Made by a program: the position numbers and the translations under genes
Notes under the pieces: model-generated
The model's input: the letters and a program-made list of their open reading frames with translations, nothing else
Told to the model about the DNA's origin: nothing
The model's database searches: none
Assembly (NCBI GenBank): GCA_021802115.1
Contig: JAKABA010000006.1
Coordinates: 1 to 64,000, forward strand
Direction: 5' to 3'
DNA length: 64,000 nucleotides
From: a bacterium
GTDB lineage: Bacteria; Chloroflexota; Dormibacteria; UBA8260; Bog-877
Shown here: piece after piece, positions 60,770 to 64,000 of the stretch
How the letters are laid out: the number at the start of each line of letters is the position of its first letter
Position numbering within the stretch: position 1 is the stretch's first letter

Positions 60770-61174
60770 TCAACCCCCCTGGCCGCCATAGGTGCGCGCG
60801 AGCCGCTCGGTGGCGCACTGAGCAGCCCTGGCGGCAGATTGATGGCACCAGCAGTCCGGGCCGCACTCGCCGTGCGCTTGACCAGTGAGACCCTCGAACT
60901 CCATCGCGAACCCGCGCTTGCCAGCATCCTTTCCGAGCTCGGTCAACATCCATGTCCCGGGTCCTGCGGGTTCCAGAAAGCCATCGACAGCCACCCGCTC
61001 AATGACGAGCAGCAGCTCAGGTTCGTCCCCACCCAAGAAGGTGCGCAGCGTGGCAGGGCTGACAGCGCTCCCCAGCCCCTCGCCCGCCATCCAGTACATC
61101 ACCTGGAGAATCTCGTCCCTCCAGAAGAGGTACTCGGAGGCGGGGGGCATGTCGGCAGGTGGCGGCTCACGCAT
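60770..61174 (-). CDS. Hydrogenase-cluster protein with C-terminal Cys/His cluster
   Basis: A 134-residue protein. Residues 10-85 look like a winged-helix-type fold (EILQVMYWMAGEGLG, SPATLRTFLGGDEPELLLVIERVAVDGFLEP, WMLTELGKDAGKR). The C-terminus has HGECGPDCWCHQSAARAAQC, four Cys and two His that could bind zinc, nickel or an iron-sulfur cluster. It overlaps the upstream protease-like gene by 8 bases, so it belongs to the hydrogenase operon. Candidate roles are an accessory or regulatory factor for hydrogenase assembly; no such function is known to me for the sequence. Confidence 0.65.
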   Translation of the reverse strand: MREPPPADMPPASEYLFWRDEILQVMYWMAGEGLGSAVSPATLRTFLGGDEPELLLVIERVAVDGFLEPAGPGTWMLTELGKDAGKRGFAMEFEGLTGQAHGECGPDCWCHQSAARAAQCATERLARTYGGQGG

Positions 61175-61667
61175 CAGCCGCCACCTCCGCGCGCAGCAGC
61201 CTCTCCAACTGCCCTACAGCCTCCTCCACCGCCGGCGTGAAGCCCTCACCGTATCCCTGGTCCTCGGGCTCTATCTCGAACACCCATGTGGGGTCGGGCA
61301 AGGCTCCGAAGTGGCCCGCCACGATCAGAGTGTGCTCCAGGCTGATCACCGCCTGGGCCGCCTCCGCCACCATTTCCTGAACGGTGTGGGCGTCCTGGCC
61401 GCCCACCCAGCGATAGCGTCGGATGCTGCCCGGGGCCTCGCCTCGCACCGCTGCGCCGTAGAACACAGCCCGATCGTAGCCTGAGCTGCGGAGGCGGTGG
61501 ACCGCGTCAATGGCTCCGAAGCTGAAGTCATCAACCTCCACCCCAGGGGGCCACCGGCGCTGAGCCAACCTCTGGGCCAAGACCGGTCCGACGGAGTGAT
61601 CCCTCAGATACGTGTATCCGATCCCGGCCACCAGGGTGCGCCTAGGCGACTGCATCCGGTCACTCAT
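61167..61667 (-). CDS. Degenerate hydrogenase maturation protease-like protein
   Basis: A 166-residue protein with the HybD fold (TLVAGIGYTYLRDHSVGPVLAQRL, VDDFSFGAIDAVHRL, DRAVFYGAAVRG, LIVAGHFGALPDPTWVFEIEPED). Two of the three nickel-ligand positions are lost: the second acid of the usual DD/DE-G-x-G is His-Ser, and the Asp of the DAV motif is Gly/Ala. It is probably catalytically dead and may act as a chaperone or docking factor for the large subunit. The ATG (61667) overlaps the large-subunit stop by 8 bases (ATGAGTGA), so expression is coupled. Confidence 0.78.
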   Translation of the reverse strand: MSDRMQSPRRTLVAGIGYTYLRDHSVGPVLAQRLAQRRWPPGVEVDDFSFGAIDAVHRLRSSGYDRAVFYGAAVRGEAPGSIRRYRWVGGQDAHTVQEMVAEAAQAVISLEHTLIVAGHFGALPDPTWVFEIEPEDQGYGEGFTPAVEEAVGQLERLLRAEVAADA

Positions 61668-63549
61668 CGAGCCCGCAGGCACAGGTGTTGACCTCCCGGC
61701 TGAGCATCAGCTGACCATCAGCGTAGATGTGGGTCGTGCAGGGCATACAGGGATCAAAGCTTCGAATCGTACGCAGGATGTCAATGCCCTTGAAGTCCTC
61801 TGAGTGATCGAAATTCTCCAAGAGCGGAGTGTTGAGGACCGCCTCTTCATAGGGCCCAGGATTGCCGAAGGGGTCGCGAGGGGATGCGTTCCAGGTGGAC
61901 GGGGTCAGGATCTGGTAGTTGCGGATGACGCCCTTGTCGATCACGCAGTGATGCGTCAGGAAGCCTCGCCCGGCCCCCCAGAAGCCCACTCCCAAGCGCT
62001 CGTCCTGAGGAATCTCATAGGGGGTCTGGACTCGCATGTCACCCGCCTTCATGCAGTCCCACGACCGCAGCAGGTCGTTCATCGCGACCAGCGCGGTATA
62101 GGCGATGCAGTAGGCCCTCGCCCGGTTGCGCTCGAAGGCGCCCCACTGAGCCGGCACCCGCCACTCCAGCTCCATATCCGGTAGGGTGCCCTTCGGGAGC
62201 GACATGCGCAGGCTGTGTCCAGTGGATTCGATGAAGGGATTGGCGGGAATCTTGCGCGCCAGAGCGGTGTTGTAAAGGCGCGTGTAGGCGCCCCCCTCCA
62301 TCGCCAAGCGGTCCCAGCGCGGCGCCGTGTCCCAGGTGTACTTCTCCTTCCAACTGGTGCCCCCAGGACGCGGCAACGTCTCCTTGTTCCACATGTGGTA
62401 GGGGCTCAGCGGATTGTTTGCCGGGTCAGTTTGATAGGGGGCCGCCCGATCGGTCCACTCGTCGTAGAAGGAGTGTTCGACGAACTCCTCCACCCCCATG
62501 TTGATCTGCTGCAAGCGGGTGGTGCGAAGCTCGCCGTCCACAATCACGCCCGGGGTGGCCCAGCGGCGCTCGCCCCACTCATCGCAGTTGGCATAGGTGG
62601 CGTCATACGCCTCGGGGTCGTCCCAGATGCCGACGTCGATCTGGTTGGCCGGACGGACTCCGACCTGCCGGTAGGCCGGGTTGGCCTCATACATGAAGTC
62701 GACCACGTCATCCCAGATCGCCACCACCTTCTTGGCATAGTCGAAGAACTGGACCAAGCGTCCGTAATACTCCTGGAACGAGGTGTTGGAGATAGTGGTG
62801 CTGACGCCACCGGGGACCATGGTTTGGGGGTGAGGGTACTTGGCATGCAGCACCACGTAAGCCTCGCGGGCCAGCCGAGTCATCTCCAGAGCCTCGAGGT
62901 AGAGGTGCCCGCTCAGCGGGTTTAGGTCAGTCATGATGGCACCTATGGTCGAGTACCCGTGCCACTTACCATAGGCCGCGGCGGCGTGGACCGCTCGATC
63001 CCAGACCTCGGGGTTGGTCTCCTTGACCGCCTCTTCGGAGTAGTCCGGCCCCGCCAGCAGGAACAGGTGGAGGGGATGATCGTAGAGGAACTCCATGGCC
63101 AGTCCCAGGTTGCGAACCAGAATCCCGAGCGGCGGGGGCTTGACGCCGAATGCCATCTCCAGGGCCAGCGCCGCCGTTGCCGAGTGCACTCCCCCACACA
63201 CTCCGCAAGCGCGGCTGGAGATGAAGATCGCGTCCCTGGGATCCCGCCCCTTGAGGATCAGCTCGTAGCCGCGGAACAGAGTCGCCATGCTGTTGGTCTC
63301 CAGCACCCGCCGCTCCTTGAGGTCGCACACGGTGTGGAAGGCAAGAGCCCCGGCGACCCGGGTGACCGGGTCGACATTGAACTCCTTGATGTGCCCGTTG
63401 CGGGCCAGCAACTCCCGAACCTGATCAGGGCCAAGACCCGCGGTGGTGGCCGGCCGCACCTTCTGAGTGTCGTAGGCCTGTTCGAAGCCGGCCCTGAGGT
63501 GGGCCTTTCCGGCCTCGTCGAAGTCCACCGGCAGGTTTTTAAAGCACAT
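61660..63549 (-). CDS. hhyL: [NiFe] hydrogenase large subunit, group 1h/1l-like (high-affinity uptake type)
   Basis: A 629-residue catalytic subunit that binds the NiFe(CN)2CO site. The N-terminal Cys pair (L1) is in ISSRACGVCGGVHSATAA near residue 115; the C-terminal pair (L2) is in SFDPCMPCTTHIYADGQ. A 22-residue tail after that His awaits removal by the protease. VDPVTRVAG marks the N-terminal strand, and the central insertions make it longer than respiratory group 1a enzymes. I assign it to the oxygen-tolerant, atmospheric-H2 group (1h, or 1l); the exact subgroup needs phylogeny. ATG 63549 is preferred over GTG 63579, which would overlap the upstream gene. The small subunit is not in the window. 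Confidence 0.9.
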   Translation of the reverse strand: MCFKNLPVDFDEAGKAHLRAGFEQAYDTQKVRPATTAGLGPDQVRELLARNGHIKEFNVDPVTRVAGALAFHTVCDLKERRVLETNSMATLFRGYELILKGRDPRDAIFISSRACGVCGGVHSATAALALEMAFGVKPPPLGILVRNLGLAMEFLYDHPLHLFLLAGPDYSEEAVKETNPEVWDRAVHAAAAYGKWHGYSTIGAIMTDLNPLSGHLYLEALEMTRLAREAYVVLHAKYPHPQTMVPGGVSTTISNTSFQEYYGRLVQFFDYAKKVVAIWDDVVDFMYEANPAYRQVGVRPANQIDVGIWDDPEAYDATYANCDEWGERRWATPGVIVDGELRTTRLQQINMGVEEFVEHSFYDEWTDRAAPYQTDPANNPLSPYHMWNKETLPRPGGTSWKEKYTWDTAPRWDRLAMEGGAYTRLYNTALARKIPANPFIESTGHSLRMSLPKGTLPDMELEWRVPAQWGAFERNRARAYCIAYTALVAMNDLLRSWDCMKAGDMRVQTPYEIPQDERLGVGFWGAGRGFLTHHCVIDKGVIRNYQILTPSTWNASPRDPFGNPGPYEEAVLNTPLLENFDHSEDFKGIDILRTIRSFDPCMPCTTHIYADGQLMLSREVNTCACGLDE

Positions 63550-63556
63550 CAGCCAA

Positions 63557-63874
63557 TCACTCCCTTGTGGCGGCCTCACCCCGTGCGGCGGACGTAGGGC
63601 GGGACTTGAGTCCCGCCGCCACCACCAGCCTGCGGTAATGGCCTCCGACTGCGCTGAGCCCCTGCAGCAACTGACTCAAGGCTTGGTTGATGGTGGCAAT
63701 GTCATCCGGCAGCGACTCGGTTTGGCGCGCCACCTGGTCCAAACCACGCGCGAGCTGCTTGGCCAGCCCCGCAGCGCGCCGCAGGTAGACCAAGACCAAG
63801 ACCAGCGTCACCGCCAGCACGACAACGTAGACAGCCGCCAGGGCGAAGGTGATGATCATCAGAACGGCGCTCAA
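63557..63874 (-). CDS. Single-helix membrane-anchored coiled-coil protein of the hydrogenase cluster
   Basis: A 105-residue protein with one N-terminal membrane helix (residues 4-30, very Val/Leu-rich), then a helical segment with heptad character (GLAKQLARGLDQVARQTESLPDDIATINQALSQLLQGL) and a basic tail. It is unlike known hydrogenase subunits. Position directly before the large subunit (7-base gap) and a TTGA overlap with the upstream partial gene tie it to the hydrogenase. A membrane anchor or scaffold, by analogy with the unrelated HucM stalk of Mycobacterium Huc, is a hypothesis. Confidence 0.65.
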   Translation of the reverse strand: MSAVLMIITFALAAVYVVVLAVTLVLVLVYLRRAAGLAKQLARGLDQVARQTESLPDDIATINQALSQLLQGLSAVGGHYRRLVVAAGLKSRPTSAARGEAATRE

Positions 63875-64000
63875 GTCGCCTTCCCTCCCAGTCGACTCAA
63901 CAAGAGGTCCTCAATGGCGGTGGACGTCTGCTCTATCGACCCTGCGGTGGAGAGCATCTCCTTGGCGGTGGCGATCGTGGCCGATAGCTCCGAGGTGGCA
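63871..64000 (-). CDS. Partial gene, C-terminus of a helical protein (hydrogenase cluster)
   Basis: The last 42 codons of a gene that continues past the window end. The visible part is Ser/Thr/Ala-rich and helical (SELSATIATAKEMLSTAG, then SIEQTSTAIEDLLLSRLGG) and resembles the heptad pattern of the following membrane-anchored protein, so the two may be paralogous or may pair as a coiled coil. Its stop overlaps the start of the next gene by 4 bases. The hydrogenase small subunit may lie beyond it. Confidence 0.6.
   Translation of the reverse strand, partial: ATSELSATIATAKEMLSTAGSIEQTSTAIEDLLLSRLGGKAT

Overview
This is a high-GC bacterial chromosome segment with densely packed genes, frequent GTG/TTG starts and many 4-base start/stop overlaps. 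A CIRCE-controlled groEL, a transmembrane proton-translocating transhydrogenase, otsA/otsB, a KorAB-type 2-oxoacid:ferredoxin oxidoreductase and the large subunit of a high-affinity-type [NiFe] hydrogenase together suggest a soil-type, uncultured Terrabacteria lineage. Candidatus Dormibacterota, or a related Chloroflexota/Actinobacteriota group, is my best inference. No rRNA or other direct taxonomic marker is present.

Layout. 0.3-7 kb: small housekeeping genes, NAD(P)HX epimerase, SAM hydrolase, groEL, a GNAT protein and a DUF2342 zincin. 7-12 kb: a tightly coupled five-gene run (proline/glutamate-rich protein, methyltransferase, Cys-rich small protein, CitE-like lyase, cystathionine synthase-like PLP enzyme). 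12-15 kb: a TetR regulator and a divergent MMPL exporter around a perfect 24-bp palindrome. 16.3-20.6 kb: a phosphate ABC transporter in the order pstB-pstS-pstC-pstA. 20.8-26.7 kb: a proline/hydroxyproline catabolic block (ProDH, P5C dehydrogenase, proline-racemase-family dehydratase, KHG/KDPG aldolase) with a convergent permease. 26.8-37.1 kb: folC, a lipoprotein, then pntAA-pntAB-pntB divergent from a GltD-like flavoprotein plus korA-korB, which looks like one redox-balancing module. 37.2-40.4 kb: trehalose synthesis and envelope-associated small proteins. 40.5-47 kb: an ABC efflux/lipoprotein-release type transporter, an MTHFR-like protein and a group II amino-acid decarboxylase. 47-51.4 kb: accD-accA divergent from fabH-fabF, with a 10-bp inverted repeat between them. 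51.4-54 kb: small membrane proteins and an FMN reductase.

From about 54 kb the character becomes accessory. A 45-base 3' fragment of tRNA-Lys (with encoded CCA) marks an integration scar. It is flanked by a Phd-like antitoxin remnant on one side and an intact-looking Xre/MbcA-RES toxin-antitoxin pair on the other. An ECF sigma factor is cut off exactly at the left terminal inverted repeat of a 2.0-kb insertion sequence, whose transposase fuses a DruA-like (DUF4338) domain to an ISAs1-type DDE domain and is frameshifted.

From 58.5 kb to the end, minus-strand genes include a [NiFe] hydrogenase cluster: two small helical proteins, the large subunit, a degenerate protease-like paralogue, a Cys-rich protein and a canonical maturation protease. 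The small subunit is not in the window; if linked, it probably lies beyond base 64000. Because the tRNA fragment faces this region, the hydrogenase cluster could lie inside the integrated island.
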